From NCBI GenBank assembly GCA_030068145.1, contig JAPJBO010000185.1, forward strand, positions 62,001-126,000: 64,000 nucleotides of DNA, in the 5' to 3' direction. Both the position numbers and the translations under genes were made by a program. Positions 11,901 to 22,670 of this stretch are shown here, in pieces (position 1 is the stretch's first letter; every line of letters starts with the position of its first letter). The notes beneath the pieces are model-generated. The model was not told the origin of the DNA. It searched no databases and saw only the letters and a list, made by a program, of their open reading frames with translations. The DNA is from Diplonema papillatum. Its lineage: Eukaryota; Euglenozoa; Diplonemea; Diplonemida; Diplonemidae.

Positions 11901-12010
11901 TAAACACGAAAGAGGACGCTGGCTGCGTGTTCAGGAGAAGATTAGCCTTACGATCATATTCACTGGCATTCACTAGCAGGCTTTTCCGCCCCGGGCACGT
12001 ACAAACAAGG
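11890..12010 (+). repeat. Leader-like repeat shared with 61510-61625
   Basis: The blocks gtaaacacgaaagag, acgctggc, gagaagattagcct and gatcatattcac, ending cacgtacaaacaa, match the sequence just upstream of the ATG at 61627. No zinc-ribbon ORF follows here, so this is a detached leader. AT-rich (ta)n sequence follows to about 12110. Confidence 0.65.
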
Positions 12011-12113
12011 GTAATATACAGATATATGCGCACTTTATTGTCTTTTTTGCAAATATATGCATGTTCGTACAAACATGCATATATATATATATAATATGCA
12101 TATGCATATGAGT

Positions 12114-13705
12114 CGATGCCAAAAGGGGGGGGGGGTTTGGGCGGAAAAATCCCCGCATAGTTCACCAGGGTCTGACGGGTACTGAGGCCCCATACCTTTC
12201 CTAAAACATGATTCTGCGTTCAAATACGCCCTCAGAAGCCTCCGGAGAGCCTTCTATGATGTCCCAAATGCGATTTTATGGGTTTTTAGGGGGTCCCCCC
12301 GTCTGTTGGCCGTAAACCGCCATAGTAGACACATATGCAACCTGATGCTGGGTCGCTCCTCGGAGCTAAATCCCGGCCTAAACACACGTTTTCGGCGTTC
12401 TCTATCATTCTCAAGGTGCATTCGACCCTCGGACTTCATAAACTATCTCGCTTACAGGTGTTCCGGGGTGTGCAAAAACAAGGCGAATGGACCCTACAGA
12501 CCGTACCACGCCCTGCCTGTCTATACAGGCTTTGGGGTCAAATTGCACCGGCTTTGGCGCCATATGCACCGTTTTGGTCTCGTTTGTGCTGCTTTGGGAT
12601 CCACTAAGAACTCTGGTCTGATTTGCGGGACGCTTTGCTCGGTTTTGGCGCCCACTTTCACCGTTCAAAGTGCATCCAGTGGTGAAGACTTTGCGCCGAA
12701 GCTGGAGAGGAAGCGACCCAGTAGGCGCCACTTCACCGTGAGCGGGTCTCGGAACAGGACTCAAACTGTGGCCCAGGTGATACTGCCGATGGCGGGTGTG
12801 TGCGCCACACAGTTTGTCTGACCAAGCTCACTGCACAGAGAGAGCTTGCCACACCTCCCTCGGCATGTGCCGCCTGTGCAAAGTCATCCAGCGAGAAGCA
12901 CTTTGCAGCCATGGGTGAGAAAGATGCCAGAAGGGAAGACATTGCCAGGAAAGCTCTGAAAGCCTGCCCTGAAAGCGGTGAAGCCTGCTTCAAAATCATG
13001 AAGTGAACGCGTCGTAGTCAACCGCTTCGACGACGATTGAGAACGGCTGATGATCGCCTGTTACTTAACGCTTGTCCTACTTCGTTCACCAAGCCTTGCA
13101 GAACCACCAGAATAGCGTAAAATGATGCAGGTAGAAGCCTGAACAGGCCTTAGAACAGTGAAAGTGGGCGCCAAAACCGAGGAAAGCGTCCCGCAAATCA
13201 GACCAGAGTTCCCAAAGCAGCACAAACGAAGCCCGAAACGGTGGATATGGCGCCAAAGCCGGTGCAATTTGACCCCAAAGCCTGTATAGACAGGCAGGGC
13301 GTAGTTCGGTCTGTCCCGAATGCAGGGGGCCATTCTCCTTATCTTTTCAGCCCGGAACACCTGTGAAACCACGAAACCCGAGGGTCGAATGCACTTGGAG
13401 ATCGCTAGAGAACGCCGAAAACGTGTGTTTGGGCTGGGATCTTGCACAGAGAAGCGACCCAGCATCAGGTTGCATATGTGTCTTCTATGGCGGTTTACGG
13501 CCAACAGGCGGGGGGACCCCCTAAAAACCCATAAAATCGCATTTGGGACATCATAGAAGGCTCTCCGGAGGCTTCTGAGGGCGTATTTGAACGCAGAATG
13601 ATGTTTTAGGAAGGTTATGGGGCCTCAGTACCCGTCAGACCCTGGTGAACTATGCGGGGATTTTTCCGCCCAAACCCCCCCCCCCCCCCCCCCCTTTTGG
13701 CATCG
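12114..13705. mobile_element. Foldback element, two 555-bp inverted arms
   Basis: Arms at 12114-12668 and 13150-13705 are inverted copies, beginning cgatgccaaaag plus a G-run and containing gtttgggcggaaaaatcccc and ggtctgacgggtactgaggc. The 480-bp spacer includes 12735-12890, a diverged copy of 5040-5215 encoding a Cys-rich phrase (CAACAKS here, MCRLCK at the other site). There is no transposase. The arms contain short open frames but none is recognised. Homopolymer G/C runs differ in length between arms (about 12 versus 20). Confidence 0.85.
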
Positions 13706-14117
13706 TACCATATATTTGCAAAAAAAACTGCATTTTGCGTATGCATGTCACAAAAAGTTGCAGTTTTCTGCGCATATATCTGCAAGTTTCCCTACAAACA
13801 AACACACGCAAATATTTTCCAACGGTCTCGCTGCCGGAGAAGGATTAAATTGCATTGGCTAAGAGACACGTGGCAAGAAACACGAAACCTCCCGTTTCTG
13901 TGCATCCAGACCAGGTGGGCAAGAGAATGGCCCCTCAAAAAGCTAAGAAGGGTGTCCACAGCAGGGCTTACGCTCCGTTTTCGGTCTCAGAAAAAATACG
14001 TGTGGTCCACACGTGGACGGCTTAAGGTTCGGGGGGACGAAAATAACCCTTTTCCCCCTATGTGCCGACTCCACAGTGTAAGATCGCGGGTGCAAGGAAA
14101 GAAAGGAAAAAGGAAAA
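13706..14117. other. No recognised feature
   Basis: An AT-rich start (13710-13800) is followed by moderately GC-rich sequence. A 162-codon open frame overlaps the foldback C-run and has no recognisable domain, so I do not call it a gene. Confidence 0.4.
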
Positions 14118-14390
14118 AGGCCGCTCCTCGAGGAACGTGACGGTCGACCACAGCTTGCAAAGCGTGAGTCGGAGGCAGCACAGTGCTACAACCCCGTCCG
14201 CTCTGCCCTGTGGCTGACCGTCTCGACGAGCTTGTGTTCAGCGCAAGCGCCAAGTCCCAAGGTGCGCCACGCCTTGATGCTTTAGTTGGGGAAATCGGTA
14301 GCCACTTGACCCGTAGCCTGCTCTGCATGCCGTGAAGCTTGGCTCCCGTGTAGCAGGCTTTCCCTGGTACCTAAGGCGCGGGTGCAAAAA
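14118..14390 (+). repeat. Dispersed repeat shared with 27480-27690 and 55175-55270
   Basis: Blocks cacagcttgcaaagc, gagtcggaggcagcacagtg, gtccgctctgccctgtggct and ggtagccacttgacccgtag recur at 27480-27690 in the same orientation and, in part, reversed at 55175-55270. The downstream 14334-14390 stretch is instead inverted relative to 27400-27440, so these mosaics have been rearranged. Confidence 0.75.
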
Positions 14391-14432
14391 GAACGTTTCC
14401 CACATACGGACGAACTACGCCATGTATATAAG

Positions 14433-15067
14433 TTAACCACATACGGACGGAGGGGGGGGGGGTGAGTTAATTTGGGAAAGAGGGACTTTACTGGCTGTCA
14501 CCTGACTTTTCCGCATCTCTCTCGGCTACTTTTCTGCACTGCAGACGGACTTTTCTGCACTTGTGACTTTTGTGTTTTCTAGGTGCACAAACGGGGGGAA
14601 GGGCAGGAAACACAAGTGTGGGTCATTCTGGACCGCTCCGAGGCGCTTTTGATGGTGTCTAAAGGAGAAAAGGAAGGTGACGAGGGAACGCCAGCGGCAC
14701 TAGTCATCAGACTCGGAAGAGGCCTCGGAAGATACCCTGGAAATGGAAGTCTGCGTTGCTGGTGCGCTGCCAAGATTCAGGGCGGAGCTCGAGCCCATGG
14801 TGATGTTTGTCACACTAGTGGGGGCAAGACCAGCAGACGGAACAGCCTGCGATGGAATGGCAGCAACGGGAGCTGCGATTCGCTCTTACCCTCCTCTTTG
14901 TGCGCATGAATCCAATGAGTTCCTCGTACCTGTCTCAGTTTCCGCACTTTCAAGGAACGGCTGCTGTTGGGAAGTGCGGAATGAAGGAGACGTTACCGTT
15001 TCAATGCTTGGAAAATACATCCAGACCATTCGACGTAAAGATATGTCACCCATCCGTAACGGGTTGA
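14433..15067. mobile_element. Non-autonomous piggyBac-like element
   Basis: The left end is TTAA then ccacatacggacgg plus a G-run. The right end is ccatccgtaacggg followed by ttga, a one-base-mutated TTAA. The ends and the G-rich left border resemble the element at 5734-8069. The 630-bp interior has open frames up to 109 codons in all three frames but no transposase motif. Confidence 0.6.
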
Positions 15068-15133
15068 GATAGGACTGCGGCCGGATCATGAGAAATTTTG
15101 TAGTGCCAGTTTTTGGTGTCGCTGCTGTGTATT

Positions 15134-15355
15134 TCTTTTGTATAAGCACCTGCTTTGTAGGAAATGCTTGAGGAGACTGCCAGTTGCAAAATATCAAAGG
15201 AGGTAAATGTGCTGTAGCCCACACGAAACACAGGTGAATCTGGGTTTAGTAGTAGCGTAAGCGTTCAACAAAAAAGACCCACTTTGTAGTTGTATTGTTT
15301 TCTCCTCCTCTAGCCTCCTTCGAAATGAGCACAAGGCAGTCCCTCGAGTATTTTT
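15134..15355 (+). repeat. Dispersed repeat R3, copy 1
   Basis: About 220 bp shared with 18803-19020 and 62330-62545: gcacctgctttgtaggaaat, ggtaaatgtgctgtagccca, tctgggtttagt and cctccttcgaaatgagcaca. A short reversed piece forms the 5' flank of the LINE at 21395-21430. Confidence 0.85.
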
Positions 15356-15529
15356 GTGGATGTCACCAGAGCAAGACCCCCGCCGCTGTTGTGAGTACAG
15401 ATCAAACCCGGCAACCAACCGTCAGACGAGCCAGCACGAAGACTTCGAGTCGCAACCTACTGTTCCGCTGAGGCACCCGGACGATAAGCTGCACGACATA
15501 AAGGTATGAGCTCCTTTTAGCTTTTTGCG

Positions 15530-16510
15530 TTTCCAGACAGTACTGTGCACCCACAATTGCTATCCATGCGATCCCTTGTGGGAAACCGAACCTATATGTG
15601 AGTGGAAGCGTCTAAAGGCAACCCACGATTTGCGTATACATCCTGCAACAGCCGGAACAGATGACTTGCCATTCCGCGCGTTTCCTTGTGGGAAACCGAA
15701 CCTACATGTGAGAGGAAGCGTTTAAGGCAACCCACGATTTTGCGTATACATCCTGCAACAGCCGGAAGAGATGACTTGACGTTCCACGCGATTCCTTGTG
15801 GGAAACCGAACCTTTTTAGTGGAAGCGTCTAAAGGCAACCCACGATTTGCGTATACATCCTGCAACAGCCGGAACAGAGGACTTGCCATTCCGCGCGATT
15901 CCTTGTGGGAAACCGAACCTTTTTAGTGGAAGCGTCTAAAGGCAACCCACGATTTGCGTATACATCCTGCAACAGCCGGAACAGATGACTTGCCATTCCG
16001 CGCGATTCCTTGTGGGAAACCGAACCTTTTTAGTGGAAGCGTCTAAAGGCAACCCACGATTTGCGTATACATCCTGCAACAGCCGGAACAGATGACTTGC
16101 CATTCCGCGCGTTTCCTTGTGGGAAACCGAACCTACATGTGAGAGGAAGCGTTTAAGGCAACCCACGATTTTGCGTATACATCCTGCAACAGCCGGAAGA
16201 GATGACTTGACGTTCCACGCGATTCCTTGTGGGAAACCGAACCTTTTTAGTGGAAGCGTCTAAAGGCAACCCACGATTTGCGTATACATCCTGCAACAGC
16301 CGGAACAGATGACTTGCCATTCCGCGCGTTTCCTTGTGGGAAACCGAACCTACATGTGAGAGGAAGCGTTTAAGGCAACCCACGATTTTGCGTATACATC
16401 CTGCAACAGCCGGAAGAGATGACTTGACGTTCCACGCGATTCCTTGTGGGAAACCGAACCTACGTGAGTGGAAGCGTTTAAAGGCAACCCAAACTTGCCG
16501 ATCCATGTGG
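15530..16510 (+). repeat. Tandem array, about 108-bp unit, 9 copies
   Basis: Each unit starts near ccttgtgggaaaccgaacct and contains caacccacgatt, tgcgtatacatcctgcaaca and gccggaa. Two unit types alternate (ending tacatgtgagagg or tttttagtgg), which indicates amplification of multi-unit blocks. Confidence 0.92.
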
Positions 16511-18531
16511 GCGGATATGCTCACCGGGGATGCCCGTATTCTGGGTTGGCATGGACCCTAGCACTCACTGCAAAAACACACCTGGTGTAAGGTTAGTACC
16601 TCAATCGTCATCCCACACAGCCGATCAGCGTGAGAGTCGAGAACGTCGAGTCGAAGCCCTCGTAATAACCGCATACCGCACCCCCCCAGCCCTTCCGCTT
16701 CAGATGGTGGCGTTGATAAGGGGAGCCCCATAGGATCCCCGCGTCGGTATCCCAGCAGCAGCAGCAGCATCCCAGCAGCAGCAGCAGCAGCACCTGTATC
16801 CACCTGAGAGACTTCTGCATGCCAAGAGGAGTGCCCCGTGTCGTCCCAGCCAGCACCTCGGCTGTTCAACGCATGGTCGCACGCAAGCTTGCGCTGGGAA
16901 GCAGAGAACGAAAAGGGTCCCACGAGCGCAGTCTAGGGTTTCACGCAAGAACTACGGCAACGTATTCGACCCTTTTGCAGCTTTTGCATGGCAGGGGGGT
17001 TGACCATTACACTCTCGCCCGCAGAGCGAGCTTCTCCCCGAACGAACTAAGACGCCTCGAACCGATCCATTTTGCTACACCGTTATGGGGGTTCGCATGT
17101 TAAAAATGTCCGCCTCACAAGTCAAGCGGAGACCCGTGCAAAGTCGAAAAAAGAGTCCAGAAGCGAAGCAACATCACCAACACGGAGGAGACCTCCCAGG
17201 ACAGGGGGAGAACCTACGGCGGTGAAGTAACGAAGCTCATCCGAGTGTCTGATGAAACCTTTTGTCAATATCACCCAACGATTGTTACACGTGCGCGCAA
17301 TGGCGGGCGCTAGCGTATGCCAAAAGCATGCGTGACACACAGCCGTGTCTAATAATGCCTTTGCGCTTCACTTTCTGATGAAGTTCGCTACCGCGCCCAC
17401 TTGATAGCATGCATTTCTCAGAATTCTTCGGCAATTCACTCATTGCGACAGAGAAAGGGGAAGAAGCAACAGGGTTTAACGTACGACGAGGTAGCCACTA
17501 ATTTTTGTGAGTGAACAAGCTTGCCCAGGAAGTCACGCCACCAGACTAAAAGGTGAGATGAGAGGCATCGGCTCACTCTGTCAAAGGACCAACACAAGTC
17601 AAGCGGAGGCTTCAACGCACCGACCGATTGACACAAGAAACAAAGAATAGACAGTACCAGGACTCAAACCGCAAGGATTCCTCACGGTCCATCTTCTAGT
17701 ACAGTAGTTTTGCCGTGAACGCATGCTAGTCACCCCCACCCGCTGTGGTTGCTCACTGCGGTCGAATCCCGTGACTAGAAAAAAAAAAAGAAAGGATACT
17801 GGTACCCCCGAAACCCCCCCGTACTGCGTAGTATGTACGTCTATGTCGATCTTTGAGTGCGTGAGCCCCTCCGAAGAAAGGTCCATCACACTGCCCCCGT
17901 ACTGCGTAGTATGTGCGCAGCTCTTGCAGTACTTCGTTGCGTTCGGGTTTCGGGGGTACCAAATACGCGAGCGAAAACTCTTCGAATCCGGACCCAGTGC
18001 CACCAAACATGCCTTTACGGCGCAAGTCGGCGGATCGGGGTTCCTTTTAGTCGTTTGTACGGATTCGTTGGATCTTAGAAGATGAAGACTGTCCGGCCGA
18101 CGAAGAACTGCAAACCGGTACAAGCTGGTTCCGGGCTGGAGGACAACACCCACTTTCTCCAAATCCTGGTTTTCGTCCAAAACCCCCTGTTTAAACCCCC
18201 AGGGGAAGCGGTCCTATCTGCTCGCAGGTTGAGACGGCATTTCTTTTTTGAGAGTTCTTCCGTTCAGATACTTGATAGATCACAACTGTGGCTACCGCCG
18301 ACGCCGCAACTCCGGGCCAGCACCACCGCCCGGCTGGCGCCTCCCCGTGCAACGCAGTCCCGCGGTCCTGGCTGAAGAAGGGGCACATCGCAAAAAAGCA
18401 TCTCGAGGCGGCAAGAACAGCTCCTCCCTCCGTTCTGGCGGAAAGGCACGGAGAGGTTCAACAGCCCCGATTTCGTAAAGGAAGGAGTCCATCTGCGTTG
18501 TGGTCTTCCCTTTTTTTGTAGGAAAAGAAAA
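16511..18531. other. No recognised gene
   Basis: A short (CAG)n run lies at 16751-16790. The phrase ccgtactgcgtagtatgt occurs twice (17819 and 17898). Open frames up to 193 codons exist but show no domain and contain homopolymer-derived residues. This is probably intergenic or intronic filler. Confidence 0.45.
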
Positions 18532-19170
18532 CATGTTTCTTTGAAGACTAATAATAATCCGAACGACAGGTTTGCCGCTCCCAATCCGTCCAGAGAAACA
18601 AAGTAGCTTGCTTCCCCTCCCTCCCTTCCCACTTGCTTCATTTTTCTTCGGAGTTCCCGTGACACCACTTCATGTGGTCAGCAGCTAGATTAGCAGCTTT
18701 CTGGCTTCATCTTTTACTCCAACCATACGGCGCGCGGCAAGCAGAGCCAGGAGCGGTGGACGAGAGTGACAGCCACAAGCATAGGAGTGAGGATTTTATT
18801 ATTTGTATAAGCACCTGCTTTGTAGGAAATGCTTGAGGAGACTGCCAGTTGCGATAGATCAAAGGAGGTAAATGTGCTGTAGCCCACACGATACACAGGT
18901 ACATCTGGGTTTAGTGGCGGGCGTAAGCGTTCAACAAAAAAGACCCACTTTGCAGCTGTATCGTTTTCTCCCCCGCTAGCCTCCTTCGAAATGAGCACAA
19001 GGCAGTCCCTCGAGTATTTCTTTTCATTTGTTCCTCCACTTTCTGCTTGCCGTTTCCCTTCTGCAAATGTAATTTGCCAGAAACCGATCGATGGCAGCGT
19101 ACTATCCTCACTCCCGTTGGATGAACAAAACAGGGTTGAAGGAAGCGCCAGATTTCTTTTTGCGCTAACA
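18532..19170 (+). repeat. Mosaic of dispersed repeats R1-R2-R3-R4
   Basis: R1 (18532-18632; gaagactaataataatccga) also occurs at 61912 and 62562. R2 (18690-18800; catacggcgcgcggcaagca) also occurs at 62020-62125 and 63088-63165. R3 (18803-19020) also occurs at 15134 and 62330. R4 (19060-19170) also occurs at 28735 and, reversed, at 8855. The same R1-R2-R3 order, with gaps, at 61.9-62.5 kb suggests they are parts of one larger degraded element. Confidence 0.85.
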
Positions 19171-20160
19171 ATGCATTGTTGGTACTAAAACTAGTAGTTG
19201 GCAGCGTTGGCGATCAAGGGCTGGGCTGGCGGTCAGGGGCTGGGCATCGGTGGGTCGCCGCTGGGCATGGTGGGCTGGCTGGCAGAAGTGGGGCTGCCGC
19301 GAGAGCTGAGCCGAGCGAGAGAGTCGAGGCTCAGATGCAGCCCGGAGTTCTTGCCAGATTCTTTCCGAGTTGACACAAGTGCCGTGCTCCGTGTGATCTC
19401 CGGTCTGCATCTACTCGTGCCAATTTTTTTACCAGCACACAGTATCTGAGTGGTGGATGAATTTGAAAATGGGCTGTTCGCTTCAGGAATGTGCACCCGG
19501 GGGAGCGGGGCGAGGGTCACACAGGTGGCAAACAGTGCCACCAGTACGTTGGTCGTATGTTTAACGCGACAAACGGACTGAGAAGTACAAACTCTTTCTC
19601 CACCTGAATGGGAGGTCGAATACAAGAGGTACCTCTTGTATTCGGCGTGCCGATCCTGCAATTTTCCCGAAAAAGAAATGGAAAAAAGTCCCGCAAAACC
19701 GGAACCCGCGGGGACTCCCTTCTTCTTGAAAGAGTGGCTGTAACGGGTAACGGGGAATTAGGGTTCGATTCCGGAGAGGGAGCCTGCCGAGAAACGGCTA
19801 CCACATCTAAAGATGGCAGCAGGTACGCGAATTGCCCAATAGCAACACTGCTGAGGCAGCGAAGAGAAATAGCCTCGACACGTACTTAGTACGTTAGAAG
19901 CAACGGATGATATCTAAACCTGTCAATGAACACAATTGGTGGACAAGTCTGGTGCCAGCACCCGCGGTAGTTCCAGGTGGTCCCCCGGGTCTATTTTTCA
20001 CGGTTCTCTTCATCGGAGCTCATCGCGATCAGAAAACCGTCATAAAAGGTCTGTTATGCGGACCAAGAAAAATTCCAACTTTTTTCCAGATTTCCAAAAT
20101 GCCTCTTGTATTCAAGGTACCTCTTCTATTCAAGGTACCTCCTGTATTCGACCCTCCCCC
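19171..20160. other. No gene; contains a perfect palindrome
   Basis: Bases 19617-19644 form a 28-bp perfect palindrome (half-site cgaatacaagaggt). Decayed half-copies (aggtacctcttctattc, aggtacctcctgtattcg) follow at 20098-20150. No coding region is recognised. Confidence 0.6.
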
Positions 20161-20306
20161 CAGTAAGGGGGGGGTCGTGTGTGTTGTTATTCGATTTGTC
20201 GAATAATAAAAAAAGTTCCGGGTAGCCGAACAGTAGCAGGATCAAATAGTGGTAGTGTTTTTAGACAACCAGCCACGTGTCAAATAACTGTTATTATTCG
20301 ACCCCC
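20161..20306 (-). mobile_element. Short hairpin element (MITE family A), copy 2, reversed
   Basis: A reverse-oriented copy of the elements at 11203 and 27233, with the same CGAATAATA ends next to G/C runs and the same cggctacccg and aaatagtggtag interior. Confidence 0.8.
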
Positions 20307-20329
20307 CTTTAAGTCTAAAAAATAAAATA

Positions 20330-20545
20330 AAGAGATGTGGACACTATCGAGAGTTTTGGTTTTATCTTTGCAAGCGGGACACGTAGAGGGCGAACGAGGC
20401 GGGACTACGAAATTCTCCTTTTCCTTTAGAGACGGCGCGAGAAAAAAAAAAAAAAAAAAAAAAGACGTTAACCCAAACAACTTCCGCCGGTAGAGTAATC
20501 TTGCCTAAAGAAATCAACTGCCTTCGTGAACCCACCGCCACCACC
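20330..20545 (+). mobile_element. Poly(A)-ended fragment and shared downstream flank
   Basis: About 110 bp of unique sequence ends in an A-run at 20441-20463. It is followed by gttaacccaaacaacttccg and further bases to about 20530 that are shared with the flank after the LINE poly(A) at 26309. I read it as the 3' end of a 5'-truncated retroelement; its parent element is not identified. Confidence 0.5.
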
Positions 20546-20639
20546 ACCCAAACCCGGGCTCATGGTGAGTTAGGGATCCAACTCTGCTTGCAGAATTCCC
20601 TTAGTAGACTTAGAATTTGCGACCCAAATTTGGAATCTT

Positions 20640-20975
20640 CATGATCCCAACCCCGACTTTTGAGTCCATGTATGCCCAATTTTTGACCCAAAATTTTGAT
20701 CCAAATGCTTCAGCTGCAAAATTTTGACGCCTTTTTCAGGTCTGTGACCCAAAATTTTTGACCCCAGAAATTGACCCAAAAATTCAACCCAAATTTTTGA
20801 CCAAAAATTTCAACCCCAATTTTTGACACCCAAAAATTTCAACCCAAAAGTTTCAACCCAAAAATTTCGACCCAAATTTCAACATTTTCCAACCCAAATT
20901 TTTGACCCAAGATTTTTGACCCAAAATTTTCAACCAAAATTTCAACCCAAAATTTTGACCAAATTTTTTGGACCT
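20640..20975. repeat. Low-complexity array based on gacccaaaatttt
   Basis: An irregular array of ttttgaccc, aaatttcaaccc and cccaaaatt phrases without a fixed period. Non-coding. Confidence 0.85.
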
Positions 20976-20989
20976 TGGCATTACCCATT

Positions 20990-21101
20990 ACCTATACTTA
21001 ACATTGAACCGTGATTTTGGGCGGTTCAATGTTAAGTATAGGTAATTACCTATACTTAACATTGAACCGCGATTTTGGGCGGTTCAATGTTAAGTATAGG
21101 T
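20990..21101. mobile_element. Two tandem 54-bp perfect hairpins
   Basis: Each copy (20990-21043 and 21048-21101) has a 22-bp perfect stem (acctatacttaacattgaac plus cg) around a 10-base loop, gattttggg with one flanking base. The copies differ by one base (t/c) at the stem-loop border. Short TA-containing flanks separate them, which would fit a minimal TIR element inserted twice. Confidence 0.85.
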
Positions 21102-21303
21102 ATGCTACGCATACTTTACACATGCCCATGCGCTGCATGACAACCGCCGCAGCTTTGTCGACGGTGTTCGTAGGACCTGAAGGGCCCTCACCCTGCTTCG
21201 CCAATTCGACCTTCAACTCGCGTCTGGGGACCTTGTACCGCACATAGTTGTATTGCATGCGGACCAACCTCAACAGATTGTTGCCGGCTTCTCGTTGTAC
21301 GGG

Positions 21304-21352
21304 TGGTTAGGCTAGTCTGACACTAGCTGTCGTCGGGAAAAAAAAATAAAAT
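21304..21352 (+). repeat. Poly(A)-tailed short repeat
   Basis: ggctagtctgacactagctg, then tcgtcggg and an A-run. The same phrase plus A-run occurs at 26368-26420, on the other side of the LINE. It could be the 3' tail of a short retroposon. Confidence 0.6.
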
Positions 21353-21450
21353 CCCACCAACGATTTAAAAGCTACAGTTTCTGTACTTTATTGTCTCCTC
21401 AAGCATTTCCTACAAAGCGGGTGCTTATACACAAAATAAAAAAAAAAACT

Positions 21451-22665
21451 ATGCCAAGCGACGGCGAAGTGCTGTTAATTGGGGACGACGAACTGCATGC
21501 AGCGTTGGAGAAAGTTTACTCACTGTGCGGCGAGGTTAGCGAAGTGAAGAAGGTCATGGAGAGCATCGGGCAGGTTGCGCGGGTGTCGAAGGTGCGCAGT
21601 GCGGGCGGGTACTACAAGGGTAATGTAGTCAAGCTGCTGGAGATGGAGGGCGAATGTGACTTGCTCCAGCTGACGAGAGCCGCCGCGGAGCACCGATTCT
21701 CGATCAACCCAGCGGCGTGGATCATCACCCCCCCTCAGGGGATTGAACTCGAAGCTTTTCAGAGGCGCACCGCCAGAGACGACCCCTTTTCCAACCCCCC
21801 TTCTGACTTAATAGAGGCAATGGAGAAGGTCGGCATGAAGGCGTCGATACTGCGCTACTCGGCCACGGGGTATCGTGTATACGCCGACCGGGAGTCGGAG
21901 GGGCTGATTGGCGCCTTCGCTGAGAGGTTGGACGCCGCTGGCATTGCGGTCAAAAGGGATGGAGTGTTCGTGAAGTCGAAAGAGCAGGCGGCAAGGGACA
22001 GGGAGGCATACAGGGAACGGCAAAGGGAGGAGTACGGGGTTGTTGGCCTCAGCAGGACGCTGGCGGACTACGAGGTGCAGTTGGCTCTGAACCACGCAGG
22101 GGTGACAGCTGACGTCGAACTGGTTCCCGCGTACGGGCTGACGAGGACGACAACGACATTTGTGGTGAAGGGATTGGACGACGAGGAGGAGGCGCTTTTA
22201 CAAAGTCTGCAGATCAAGATCGGTGGCAGGGACATACGTTTTGGAAGGCTCGGGGTGATGGTGGGTGCTGGAGCCGAGTCCGTGCAGTCCCCCGGAACGT
22301 ATGCCCAAGCAGCAAGTCGCAGCGAGGCCAGCTCAGCGGGGGAAGAAGCCGACGAGGGACTCCTGGGCGGGAAGGGACAGGAAAGCAGGCCCCTGGAAGT
22401 GAATGGAAAGAGCAACGACAAAGCGGCTTCGAAAGGGCGTGGAGCTGGAAAGATGGGCAAGGGAGAGAAAGCAAAGGGAGGCGGGAGGTCGGCTGCTGTG
22501 GAGTACACGGTGGGCGCGAAGCGGAGCCTGGCGCGAGAGGGCGAGGGGTCATTGTCCCCGCCGGCGAAGAGTAAGCCCGGGGAGCGGGGGGGGGAAGGCG
22601 GGATGGAGACATCTCCGCCGGGAACCCCCCGTCCTAGGGTCGACCCCGAGGACGGCTCATATTAG
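21451..22665 (+). CDS. LINE ORF1 protein
   Basis: 404 codons from the ATG at 21451, which follows an A-run; the frame is open further upstream but only through repeat sequence. The first 270 residues are well-mixed and probably folded. The last 130 are rich in Gly, Lys, Ser and Glu (GKGQESRPLEV..., KMGKGEKAKGGG) and look like a basic disordered RNA-binding tail. I see no CCHC knuckle. The position upstream of an endonuclease-RT ORF, with only five bases between stop codon and the next open frame, supports the ORF1 role of RNA binding and chaperoning. Function is inferred from position. Confidence 0.75.
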   Translation: MPSDGEVLLIGDDELHAALEKVYSLCGEVSEVKKVMESIGQVARVSKVRSAGGYYKGNVVKLLEMEGECDLLQLTRAAAEHRFSINPAAWIITPPQGIELEAFQRRTARDDPFSNPPSDLIEAMEKVGMKASILRYSATGYRVYADRESEGLIGAFAERLDAAGIAVKRDGVFVKSKEQAARDREAYRERQREEYGVVGLSRTLADYEVQLALNHAGVTADVELVPAYGLTRTTTTFVVKGLDDEEEALLQSLQIKIGGRDIRFGRLGVMVGAGAESVQSPGTYAQAASRSEASSAGEEADEGLLGGKGQESRPLEVNGKSNDKAASKGRGAGKMGKGEKAKGGGRSAAVEYTVGAKRSLAREGEGSLSPPAKSKPGERGGEGGMETSPPGTPRPRVDPEDGSY

Positions 22666-22670
22666 CCACG

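Noticed and set aside
17727-17780. tRNA-like stem (ctagtcac/gtgactag) with a ggtcgaatccc box
   Set aside because: Too short for a tRNA and lacks D and anticodon arms; the box differs from consensus.
17599-18180. 193-codon minus-strand frame
   Set aside because: No domain, includes a homopolymer-derived Phe run and a duplicated phrase; nothing supports coding.
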